From the NCBI RefSeq assembly GCF_007754425.1, contig NZ_CP037452.1, positions 6,923,164 through 6,987,163 of the forward strand: 64,000 bases of DNA. Reading direction: 5' to 3'. The notes under the pieces are model-generated. The model ran no database searches and was not told the DNA's origin. It saw nothing but the letters and a program-made list of their open reading frames with translations. Position numbers and translations under genes: made by a program. The stretch is from Gimesia fumaroli. Lineage in GTDB: Bacteria; Planctomycetota; Planctomycetia; Planctomycetales; Planctomycetaceae. This document shows positions 1 through 7,737 of this stretch, one piece after another (within the stretch, counting starts at the first letter, position 1; each line of letters begins with the position of its first letter).

Positions 1-84
1 AAAGAATGCCGCGAACTCCCGGTTCACCCGGAAGATCAACCGGCTGACCTGCTGGAGAAGATCCTGGGGTTTGAGCGCGGGTGA
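1..84 (+). CDS. 3' end of an unidentified protein-coding gene (partial)
   Basis: The first bases read as an open frame ending in TGA at 82-84. It encodes the last 27 residues of a protein that starts outside the window, ending in LLEKILGFERG. The tail is charged and probably helical, but too short to assign to a family. It runs in the same direction as mqnD, about 280 bp downstream. The frame has no stop and uses normal codons, so it is probably real coding sequence; its function is unknown. Confidence 0.6.
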   Translation, partial: KECRELPVHPEDQPADLLEKILGFERG

Positions 85-363
85 TGATTGGCAACACGCC
101 TTCTCAATCGTAGGGGTGAACCCTACAAAAAACTGCACTATTTCGATATACATACGTTTGATCTGTTTCCTCTGCCGTTTTTTCCTCATCGGTTCGTGGA
201 TCTGGCTGGGGAAGTTGTTTTTGCTGGAAGGTGGCTAAGTTGTGGGGAACTCTCTATAGTGTCTTGCAAAGAATTTTTTAACTGTATTCTGCAATTGAGA
301 CTGGTCTTTGGGCCGGTGTTCAATCGTTTGGTTTTCCCCTTCAATTTAATTAGTGTGTGATCC
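85..363. other. Intergenic region with a small GTAGGG/CCCTAC hairpin
   Basis: This 279-bp gap lies between the partial gene and mqnD. A 90-codon open frame (88-360) has no family features and no convincing ribosome binding site, so I do not call it. At 110-126 there is a perfect 6-bp inverted repeat, GTAGGG-GTGAA-CCCTAC. The same hexamers form the two ends of the longer repeat at 37623-37763, so this may be a minimal relic of that family. The gap presumably also holds the mqnD promoter, which I cannot pinpoint. Confidence 0.4.
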
Positions 364-1212
364 ATGATGACCGATGAGAAAGTATTAATTCAGGTAGGCC
401 ACAGTCCAGATCCGGACGATGCCTTTATGTTCCATGCATTGGCGAATGATAAGATCGAAACAGGTAAGTATCGATTTACTCATGAGTTACAAGATATTGA
501 GACACTCAATCAGCGTGCCTTCAATGCAGAACTGGAGCTGACGGCTGTCAGCCTGCATGGTTATGCTTATCTGACGGATACTTATGCCATCTGTTCGTGT
601 GGCGCTTCGATGGGTGATCAATACGGGCCGATGGTCGTGGCCCGCGAAGCCTGGTCAATCGATGATCTGCGAGGCAAAAAGATTGCGATTCCCGGCAAAC
701 TGACCACCGCATTTCTGGCTTTGAAATTGTTGCTGGGCGATGATTTCGAATACGAAGAGCATCCCTTCGATGAGATTCTGAATCTGGTTGAACAAGGCAA
801 GTTCGATGCCGGCCTGATCATTCACGAAGGCCAGCTGACTTATGGAAACCAGGGACTGAAACTGGTCGTCGATCTGGGCAAGTGGTGGTATGAAGACACC
901 GGTCTGCCTTTGCCATTGGGCGCGAATGCGATTCGGAAAGACATGGGCCAGGAAATGATGGAAGAAGTGACTGCGATTCTGAAACGCAGCATAGAGTACG
1001 GCCTGGAACATCGTGACGAAGCCCTCGACCATGCGTTGAAGTATGGTCGCGATTTGAATCGGGGCAGCGCTGATAAATTTGTGGGTATGTATGTGAACGA
1101 CTGGACTCTGGACTTCGGCGAAAAAGGCCGTGAAGCCGTCGCGCTCTTGCTGGACCGGGGTTACGAAGCCGGCATCATCCCTAATCCGGTCAAACTGGAA
1201 TTTATTGGTTAA
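364..1212 (+). CDS. mqnD: MqnD-like 1,4-dihydroxy-6-naphthoate synthase (futalosine menaquinone pathway)
   Basis: 282 aa, the usual length for MqnA/MqnD proteins, which have a periplasmic-binding-protein fold but act in the cytoplasm. MqnD converts cyclic dehypoxanthine futalosine to 1,4-dihydroxy-6-naphthoate. The N-terminal VGHSPDPDDAFMF motif, the IETLN segment and the later GKLTTAFLALKLLL and LPLGANAIRKDM blocks are typical of this subfamily rather than of transport binding proteins; there is no signal peptide. ATG 364 is followed directly by a second ATG at 367, so either could be the start; no strong ribosome binding site is visible. It heads a same-strand run (SDR, nadB, SDR). No other futalosine gene is visible here. 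Confidence 0.85.
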   Translation: MMTDEKVLIQVGHSPDPDDAFMFHALANDKIETGKYRFTHELQDIETLNQRAFNAELELTAVSLHGYAYLTDTYAICSCGASMGDQYGPMVVAREAWSIDDLRGKKIAIPGKLTTAFLALKLLLGDDFEYEEHPFDEILNLVEQGKFDAGLIIHEGQLTYGNQGLKLVVDLGKWWYEDTGLPLPLGANAIRKDMGQEMMEEVTAILKRSIEYGLEHRDEALDHALKYGRDLNRGSADKFVGMYVNDWTLDFGEKGREAVALLLDRGYEAGIIPNPVKLEFIG

Positions 1213-1266
1213 TCGCTCCCTCAACGACTGTGTGTTGATTTATCGAGATAGAGAAGGTGGTATGTG

Positions 1267-2064
1267 ATGAGTGAAAGTAACTCATCCGGATATTTGCAGG
1301 CCTTGTTCGGCCTGTCTGGTAAGACGGCTGTTGTGATTGGCGGAACCGGAGTTCTGGGAGGCGCGATCGCGGATGCACTGGCGCAAGCCGGCGCGCACGT
1401 GGTGATCGTTGGTCGCAATGCGGAAAATGGCGACAGTCGTGTGAAGCAGATAGAAACGCTAAAGGGGAGTGCCGAGTTTTTCGCGGCCGACTCCACCAGC
1501 CGCTCTGATCTCGAAGCGCTGGTCGCGCATCTGAAAGCCAAAGGCCAGATGGTTGACATTCTGGTGAATGGTGCGGGGATTAACGCCGCGACACCATTCC
1601 TGGAAATCAGCGATGAAGAATGGGAAAAGATTTTCCGCGTCAACCTCTTGAGCGTCAAAGTAGCCTGCCAGGTATTTGGCCAGGCGATGCTGGATGAGAA
1701 CGTGGCCGGCTCGATCATCAACATTGCTTCGATGAGTGCGATCACGCCGCTCTCCCGCGTGTTTACGTATTCCGCATCAAAAGCGGCTGTGTTGAACCTG
1801 ACGCAAAACCTGGCGCGCGAATGGGCAGAACGCGGAATTCGTGTGAATGCCCTGTCTCCCGGCTTTTTTCCAGCAGAACAGAATCGAAAAGTGCTGACAC
1901 CGGAGCGTGTCGCCAGTATTATGAATCATACACCGACGAATCGTTTTGGTGATCCGGAAGAACTGGCGGGAGCCGTGTTGCTGATGGCAGCTGGGAAAGC
2001 GGGTAGCTTTATTACCGGAACGAATATCGCCGTCGATGGTGGTTTTTCCTGTATGACAATCTGA
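1267..2064 (+). CDS. SDR family NAD(P)-dependent oxidoreductase
   Basis: Classical short-chain dehydrogenase/reductase of 265 aa. The GGTGVLGGAIADAL nucleotide-binding glycine motif is near residues 25-40, followed by the VNGAGIN strand motif, the catalytic serine in IINIASMS, and YSASK containing the Tyr and Lys. The C-terminal TGTNIAVDGGF is typical of gluconate 5-dehydrogenase or mannonate oxidoreductase-like SDRs. The substrate cannot be read from sequence. GAGAAGG at 1251-1257 favours ATG 1267; an in-frame GTG lies at 1264. It sits 60 bp upstream of nadB, with a second SDR after nadB. Confidence 0.88.
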   Translation: MSESNSSGYLQALFGLSGKTAVVIGGTGVLGGAIADALAQAGAHVVIVGRNAENGDSRVKQIETLKGSAEFFAADSTSRSDLEALVAHLKAKGQMVDILVNGAGINAATPFLEISDEEWEKIFRVNLLSVKVACQVFGQAMLDENVAGSIINIASMSAITPLSRVFTYSASKAAVLNLTQNLAREWAERGIRVNALSPGFFPAEQNRKVLTPERVASIMNHTPTNRFGDPEELAGAVLLMAAGKAGSFITGTNIAVDGGFSCMTI

Positions 2065-2124
2065 TTTCCGCGGGGCTGCCCTGTCTCGCAGCTTCAAACG
2101 AACGAGGTTAAGGAGCACGCAGAC

Positions 2125-3744
2125 TTGGATCCGATTCTCATTGAACCCGGTCAACGCTATCTTGCTCGTATCAATCCGAAACGAATTCCCCACATCTTCA
2201 CCGATGTCCTGATTATCGGTGGCGGTGTGGCTGGTTCGCGAGCCGCGCTGGAAATCGATCCCCGCCTGGAAACGATTATCGTCAACAAGGGAAAGGTGTC
2301 TCAGTCGAACAGCGCTTATGCACAGGGGGGCATCGCCGGTGTACTCGACCCACTGGATAATATTACGAACCATATTCAAGACACCCTGGCAGCCGGCAAG
2401 GATTTGTGTGATAAAGAACTGGTGGAATATGTCTGCCAGGTAGCACCACGGCACATTCAGGAATTAATCGAGATCGGCACCGATTTTGATACCGAAGACG
2501 GTAAAATCGCACTCACCAAAGAAGGGGGGCACAGCCATCGTCGTGTGGCACATGCCATGGGGGATGCGACGGGTCGCGAGCTGATGCGATCGCTGGTCTC
2601 CGCCGTACATGATCGCCCCTCCATTCAAACCTGGACGAAAACGCCGACCCTGGACTTGGTCACCGAAGACGGCAAATGCCGCGGTGCGATTATCTGGAAT
2701 CGCTATCACGGAAAAACACTGGTCTGGGCCAAACAGGTCATTCTGGCAACGGGTGGCGCAGGCTGTCTGTTTCGTGAATCAACTAATCCGCCGCTGGCAA
2801 CAGGCGACGGTCATGCCATCGCATTTCGGGCGGGAGCCTTGCTGCAGGATATGGAATTCATGCAGTTTCATCCGACCGTCTTATATATCGCGGGGGGAGC
2901 CCGCTATCTGATTTCCGAAGCGGTGCGCGGCGAAGGCGCTTATTTGCGCGACTGCAACGGCCTGCGGTTTATGTCCGAATATCATCCCGATCAGGAACTG
3001 GCACACCGTGATGTGGTCAGCCGGGCGATCACCGATCGCATGCTGAAGACGAACCATTCATGTGTTTATCTCGATCTAACCCATCTGGATCCCGCGTTGA
3101 TTAAGGAACGGTTCCCCAACATCGGAAAAGTCTGTGCCGGCTTCGGTCTGGATTTATCCAAAGATCAGATTCCCGTGCGTCCCGGCGCGCATTATATGAT
3201 CGGCGGTGTGAAGACTGACCTGCAGGCACGCACTTCGGTTCCCCATCTCTGGGCGGCCGGCGAAGTCACCTCGACCGGTCTGCATGGCAGTAACCGCCTG
3301 GCTTCAAACAGTCTTCTGGAAGGCTTGATCTTCGGCGCTGCTGCGGGACGCGGTGCTTCAGCGGCGGCACTCAGTCAGCCCGATCAGTTCACCGCTTCCC
3401 TGCTGCCTGACTGGGACAAAGAAAAGCGTTCGGATGAAGATTTAAACAGCAAAGACCTGCGCAACTCGTTAGCCAGTCTGATGTGGCGTGATGTCGGCAT
3501 TACGCGCAATGCAGAGTCACTGCAAAACGCGAAAGACAAGGTCGACTTCTGGAGTCGTTATGTTGTCGATCGCGAATTCAAAACATTGAGTGGCTGGGAG
3601 CTGCAGAACATGCTGCTCGTCGCACAGCTGATGATTACCTCTGCGATTGAACGTAAAGAGAGTCGCGGCGTCCATTATCGCAGTGATTTTCCGGAAACGG
3701 AGCCTGCGTATCAGAAACATATTTCCGTGCATTCAACCTGTTGA
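2125..3744 (+). CDS. nadB: L-aspartate oxidase NadB
   Basis: 539 aa, normal length. This FAD enzyme of the succinate dehydrogenase/fumarate reductase flavoprotein family oxidises L-aspartate to iminoaspartate, the first step of de novo NAD synthesis. Visible motifs: IIGGGVAGSRAALEI (FAD Rossmann), SAYAQGGIAGVL, the GGHSHRRVAHA region, QFHPT, SEAVRGEGAYLRD and GSNRLASNSLLEGLIFG. The start is a TTG at 2125 placed 8-10 bases after AAGGAG (2110-2115); there is no better ATG before the FAD motif. nadA and nadC are not in the window. Its position between two SDR genes and after mqnD suggests co-transcription but no obvious shared pathway. Confidence 0.95.
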   Translation: MDPILIEPGQRYLARINPKRIPHIFTDVLIIGGGVAGSRAALEIDPRLETIIVNKGKVSQSNSAYAQGGIAGVLDPLDNITNHIQDTLAAGKDLCDKELVEYVCQVAPRHIQELIEIGTDFDTEDGKIALTKEGGHSHRRVAHAMGDATGRELMRSLVSAVHDRPSIQTWTKTPTLDLVTEDGKCRGAIIWNRYHGKTLVWAKQVILATGGAGCLFRESTNPPLATGDGHAIAFRAGALLQDMEFMQFHPTVLYIAGGARYLISEAVRGEGAYLRDCNGLRFMSEYHPDQELAHRDVVSRAITDRMLKTNHSCVYLDLTHLDPALIKERFPNIGKVCAGFGLDLSKDQIPVRPGAHYMIGGVKTDLQARTSVPHLWAAGEVTSTGLHGSNRLASNSLLEGLIFGAAAGRGASAAALSQPDQFTASLLPDWDKEKRSDEDLNSKDLRNSLASLMWRDVGITRNAESLQNAKDKVDFWSRYVVDREFKTLSGWELQNMLLVAQLMITSAIERKESRGVHYRSDFPETEPAYQKHISVHSTC

Positions 3745-3771
3745 GAAACCATCTAAGAGGAAGGAACTTCC

Positions 3772-4545
3772 ATGCTGCCTGGAATCAAACTGTTCGATTT
3801 AACGGGACGTGCTGCCATCATTACGGGGGGCTCCAAAGGTCTGGGATCAGCCATGGCGGAAGGTCTGGCGTCTGCAGGCGCGAATGTATTGTTGACGAGT
3901 CGGCATCAGGATGAAGTCGAAGCGACGGCGGCACAAATTGTGAAAGACTACGGCGTAAAGGCGATCGGGGTCCAGGCAGATGTCACGAACGCGGAGCAGG
4001 TTGCTGCGATGACAGATCGGGCGATTTCGGAATTCGGAAAAATTGATATTCTAATCAATAACGCGGGAATTAATATTCGCGGCCCCATTGATGAATTGAC
4101 GCTCGAAGAATTTCAGGAAGTCCAGAATGTAAATGTGACCGGCCCCTGGTTGTGTGCCAAGTCGGTCGTGCCGCATATGAAGCAGGCGAAGTATGGTCGG
4201 ATTATCAATTTAGCCAGTACGCTGGGACTGGTGGGGATGTCCAACCGCACGCCTTACACCGCCAGTAAAGGGGCCATGGTCCAGATGACGCGGGCACTGG
4301 GCCTGGAGCTGTGTGAATACGGCATCACCTGCAATGCGATTTGCCCGGGGCCGTTTCTCACGCCGATGAATGAACCGTTTGCGGAAACCGAAGAGATCAA
4401 GAAATTCATCGTGGGCGCCGTGGCAATGAACCGCTGGGCCAAGATGGAAGAAATTCAAGGCGCCGCAATTTTCCTGGCCAGCGATGCATCGAGTTATATG
4501 ACAGGGAGTATGGTGACCGTCGACGGTGGCTGGACGGCCCGCTGA
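3772..4545 (+). CDS. SDR family oxidoreductase (gluconate 5-dehydrogenase-like)
   Basis: 257-aa classical SDR with GGSKGLGSAMAEGL (cofactor binding, about residues 19-32), NNAGIN, INLASTLG with the catalytic Ser, YTASKGA with Tyr/Lys, and the C-terminal TGSMVTVDGGWTAR. It resembles sugar-acid dehydrogenases such as gluconate 5-dehydrogenase and 2-deoxy-D-gluconate 3-dehydrogenase. A good ribosome binding site (GAGGAAGGA, 3757-3765) precedes ATG 3772, 27 bp after the nadB stop, so the two are likely co-transcribed. Substrate unknown. Confidence 0.9.
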   Translation: MLPGIKLFDLTGRAAIITGGSKGLGSAMAEGLASAGANVLLTSRHQDEVEATAAQIVKDYGVKAIGVQADVTNAEQVAAMTDRAISEFGKIDILINNAGINIRGPIDELTLEEFQEVQNVNVTGPWLCAKSVVPHMKQAKYGRIINLASTLGLVGMSNRTPYTASKGAMVQMTRALGLELCEYGITCNAICPGPFLTPMNEPFAETEEIKKFIVGAVAMNRWAKMEEIQGAAIFLASDASSYMTGSMVTVDGGWTAR

Positions 4546-4561
4546 AGAAACAGGAATCATA

Positions 4562-5470
4562 ATGAGTGGCGAGGTAGAATCGACGGTTGTTTCAAAGAAT
4601 CCCAACAACAGTCGGATTCTCCTCCATCGCAGCCTGTTTGCCGTTCTGATATTGATCATCGCCGGTAGTGTGTATGCTTTTTATGTGCTAATCGAATTCC
4701 ATCTGGCTGTTGCGACTCTCCAGCAACAGGGGGCCTTTCTGTTCTCAAAGTATCCGACCGAACAAGGCCAGCTCGTCACTGCCGAGTATGGTGATCTAAG
4801 AGAGAAATCTCTGATTCCCCTGACCGTCCGTTTGTATCAATATTCGCTCACCGGCGTCTATTTGCGTCAGCCCCCCGGTAAACCTCCGGCTGACTTTGAT
4901 CAGCAGTTAAAGTTGCTCAAACAGTTTCCCAAACTGCAGGTGCTGGGTTTAGAGGATATCACCATCGATACCGCGCGAGCCGAGGCTATCGCAGAATTGC
5001 CGGCACTCCAGAGATTGAACATCGAAGGCTGCTCGTTTGAGGAATCGTGTCTGGAAACCATTCTCAGGAGGGATGGTTTGGAAAGGGTCTCACTGGAACA
5101 ATCTCATTTTCCGGAGGCTGAACTGAAAGCACTTTGTCAGGATTCCAACCAGGAGACGCTGAGAAAATTAAATCTGTCTGGTTGCAACGTAACCGATGAG
5201 AGTACCGTGTTTCTCTCCCGATTAAAAAATCTGGAAACACTGGTATTGGACGGCACACAGATTACCGATCAGAGCTTAAAAATTCTGGCCCGGTTGCCGA
5301 AGCTCAATGTCTTGATCCTGGATCACACCAATGTGACCGATGCCGGGGTGTCGTATCTCGCTTCCACACCAAATCTGGTGGAACTCAGTCTCAGCAATAC
5401 GAGCGTTTCAGATGCAACGCTGGAGACCCTCAAGCAGGAAATCCCCGCACTGCGTGTTTCCGACGACTGA
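4562..5470 (+). CDS. Membrane-anchored leucine-rich-repeat protein
   Basis: 302 aa from ATG 4562, 16 bp after the preceding SDR stop. An earlier in-frame ATG (4526) lies inside the SDR and is less likely. One hydrophobic segment near residues 20-45 (LFAVLILIIAGSVYAFYVLI) probably anchors the protein with the rest outside the cytoplasm. From about residue 140 it carries LRR units such as LRKLNLSGCNVTD, LETLVLDGTQITD, LNVLILDHTNVTD and LVELSLSNTSVSD, the cysteine-containing/planctomycete-type LRR pattern ending in TD. LRRs usually bind proteins; the partner is unknown. Probably the last gene of the unit before the hybrid kinase. Confidence 0.8.
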   Translation: MSGEVESTVVSKNPNNSRILLHRSLFAVLILIIAGSVYAFYVLIEFHLAVATLQQQGAFLFSKYPTEQGQLVTAEYGDLREKSLIPLTVRLYQYSLTGVYLRQPPGKPPADFDQQLKLLKQFPKLQVLGLEDITIDTARAEAIAELPALQRLNIEGCSFEESCLETILRRDGLERVSLEQSHFPEAELKALCQDSNQETLRKLNLSGCNVTDESTVFLSRLKNLETLVLDGTQITDQSLKILARLPKLNVLILDHTNVTDAGVSYLASTPNLVELSLSNTSVSDATLETLKQEIPALRVSDD

Positions 5471-5710
5471 ACGAAACTCACGCACTGCAGAAAAGACCTA
5501 TCAGTTTGTGTGGTCGTTATCCCTCACTGTAAATTGCGGAAGAATTTGCTTAAGCGATGTAACCGGACCTCCCTCTTTCACATCAGCTTAAAAAAACGTT
5601 GATTTATTGATTCATTTCGTATCGGGGAATTTCTTTGTCCTAGCTTTACAGCGTGTCATCCTCGTTTTACGCCCGCAGTCAATTTCTGTGCTCAGCTGGA
5701 AAAGAAAAAC

Positions 5711-7342
5711 ATGAATAAGCAATTATCCAAAATTCTGATTGTTGATGATTCAGATGTCGTACGACGCATTCTCTGTACCGCACTGACTCAGGACGATTAT
5801 GAATTGCATACTGCCGTCGATGGCGAAGACGGACGACAGAAAGTTCATGAACTAAAGCCGGATATTGTTTTACTCGACGTGGAAATGCCGATTCTGGACG
5901 GTTTTGCCGTCTTGCATGAAATTCGCGAAAATTACAAAATCGAAGAAGTTGCCGTGATCATGGTCACTTCTCATAACGACGGAAAAGGGATTACCCGCGC
6001 ATTTGAGGAAGGGGCCTTCGATTATATTCCGAAGCCGGCAACCGATTCGGAAATCAAGGCCCGCGTCAGAAACGCCATCCGTGCGTTGCAACTGCTGCGA
6101 GAACAGAAAACATTACGCCGTGAAGCAGAAACGGCCAACCAATCCAAGAGTGCGTTTCTGGCAAACATGAGCCATGAAATCCGGACGCCGATGACGGCGA
6201 TCCTGGGATATACGGAAATTCTGGAGCTGGAAGCCAAAACACATCAGATGCCCGAGTTGTTTATGGATTCGCTGGATACGATCAAACGTAACGGCGGGCA
6301 CTTGATGGAATTGATCAACGATATTCTGGACCTGTCAAAAATCGAAGCAGGAAAACTGGATATCGAATCGATTGCCTGTTCGCCTCAGACAATTGTAGAA
6401 GAGGTGCTGGAACTGGTTCAGGTCCGGGCCGAAGCGAAAGGCTTGAAGCTGGAAGCCGGTTATCAATTCCCCTTGCCCTCAAAAATCCAATCAGACCCGA
6501 CACGCATCCGGCAGATCCTGATCAACCTGATTGGGAACGCGATCAAATTCACAGAAGTCGGCACGATACGACTGGAAACAGAACTTCTGGAAGCCCCCGG
6601 ACAAGAACCGCAAATTCAATTTACGGTGATCGACCAGGGCATCGGAATGACCGAGTCACAATTGTCGAATCTGTTCCGCCCGTTTACTCAAGCCGACTCG
6701 TCAACGACACGGAAATATGGTGGAACCGGGTTGGGACTCACGATTTGCAAACGTCTGGCAAACATGTTGGGCGGAGACATTTCGGTGACCAGTGAACTCA
6801 ATCAAGGGTCCCGTTTCAGTGCAGCAGTGTGTACCGGAAACCTGGAGGGGGTCGAACGACTACAGGAATTAACACAGCCCGTTTCTCAGGAAACACAATC
6901 CACCGCGGAAAAGAATCCGCAATACTGTGTCATTCAGGAATTCCCTTTGAAAGGGAGAAAGATTCTGTTGGCCGAGGATGGCCCTGACAATCAGAAACTG
7001 ATTGCCTTTATTCTGAAAAAAGCCGGCGCGGAAGTGACGGTAGCCGAAAACGGAGAAGTCGCACGTCAGGCAGCGTTGAAAGCGCTGGAGATCGGGCTGT
7101 TGTATGATGTGATTCTGATGGACATGCAGATGCCGGTTCTGGACGGCTATGAAGCGACGCAGAAAATTCGCGAACACGGTTATTCCGGGCCAATCATTTC
7201 TCTGACGGCCAATGCGATGGAAGGAGACCGTGAAAAATGTATCAATGCAGGCTGCAACGATCACATCACGAAACCCGTGAATCGCAAAAAGATGGTCGAA
7301 CTGATTTCAGCCATCTGCAGTGAGGAAGCAGCCGCCGTTTAA
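5711..7342 (+). CDS. Hybrid sensor histidine kinase (REC-HisKA-HATPase-REC)
   Basis: 543 aa, with no transmembrane segment and no periplasmic sensor. Domain order: receiver about residues 8-125 (phospho-acceptor Asp56 in LLDVEMPILDG, KPA motif near 110); HisKA with the H-box ANMSHEIRTP (His155); HATPase with the N box LINLIGNAIKF and the GIGM and GGTGLGLTI boxes (about 260-380); and a C-terminal receiver (Asp471 in LMDMQMPVLDG). This is a soluble relay kinase probably driven through its N-terminal receiver by another kinase. No cognate output regulator is adjacent. A 240-bp gap separates it from the LRR gene and a strong terminator follows, so it is probably a single transcription unit. Confidence 0.95.
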   Translation: MNKQLSKILIVDDSDVVRRILCTALTQDDYELHTAVDGEDGRQKVHELKPDIVLLDVEMPILDGFAVLHEIRENYKIEEVAVIMVTSHNDGKGITRAFEEGAFDYIPKPATDSEIKARVRNAIRALQLLREQKTLRREAETANQSKSAFLANMSHEIRTPMTAILGYTEILELEAKTHQMPELFMDSLDTIKRNGGHLMELINDILDLSKIEAGKLDIESIACSPQTIVEEVLELVQVRAEAKGLKLEAGYQFPLPSKIQSDPTRIRQILINLIGNAIKFTEVGTIRLETELLEAPGQEPQIQFTVIDQGIGMTESQLSNLFRPFTQADSSTTRKYGGTGLGLTICKRLANMLGGDISVTSELNQGSRFSAAVCTGNLEGVERLQELTQPVSQETQSTAEKNPQYCVIQEFPLKGRKILLAEDGPDNQKLIAFILKKAGAEVTVAENGEVARQAALKALEIGLLYDVILMDMQMPVLDGYEATQKIREHGYSGPIISLTANAMEGDREKCINAGCNDHITKPVNRKKMVELISAICSEEAAAV

Positions 7343-7420
7343 CCAGCAAACGCGTACCAGGTAATCCCATCTCGTGTTTTTTATGGTAGCACTTATTCCT
7401 ACAAGCAAAGAACCACACCA

Positions 7421-7455
7421 AAGCGGACTCTCAAATGGAGTCCGCTTTTTTCTTT
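7421..7455 (+). terminator. Rho-independent terminator after the hybrid kinase
   Basis: A perfect 10-bp stem, AAGCGGACTC (7421-7430) with GAGTCCGCTT (7438-7447), has a 7-base loop and is followed by a T-rich tract. It lies 79 bp after the kinase stop. Confidence 0.9.
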
Positions 7456-7598
7456 GCGATAATTGTGCGTGTTTACATCTCGCTCATGATAGAAAAACAT
7501 CCCGATACGTTCCGAGATTCACACCAGATCAGACGTGCATGTGCCATCGCTAGACTGGTCCGATGGTGCTGGTTTATAACGCTGCCAACCCGTGTTAC

Positions 7599-7737
7599 GG
7601 AAGAGGCGGCCCTATATGGCCGCCCGCAGGGCTTGCGCGGTATTTATGTCGACGTGCGAATGTTTTTTCTGGTTCCACTCACAACCTGAAACAATGTTGA
7701 ATCTCGCCAGGCGGGCGAGCACACAGACTCGCCCCTA
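7599..7737 (+). repeat. Dispersed hairpin repeat, copy interrupted at its 3' edge by a group II intron
   Basis: 139 bp matching the repeat at 42470-42607 and, inverted, the intact copy at 37623-37763. It has two hairpins: GCGGCC-CTATAT-GGCCGC (7606-7623) near the left end and GGGCGAG-N8-CTCGCCC ending at 7733. The left terminus is degenerate (GGAAGAGGCGGCC where the other copies have GTAGGGTGCGGCC). The shared segment ACAACCTGAAAC (7681-7692) also occurs in the 42.5-kb copy. The element ends in CCCCTA at 7737, exactly where the intron begins. Short open frames across it are not genes. Confidence 0.75.

Noticed and set aside
88-360. 90-codon open frame before mqnD
   Set aside because: No family features, composition unlike the neighbours, no ribosome binding site, and it crosses a repeat-type hairpin.
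7435-7689. 84-codon open frame across the terminator and repeat
   Set aside because: It starts within a transcription terminator and runs through the dispersed repeat; similar frames arise in other copies from the repeat itself.
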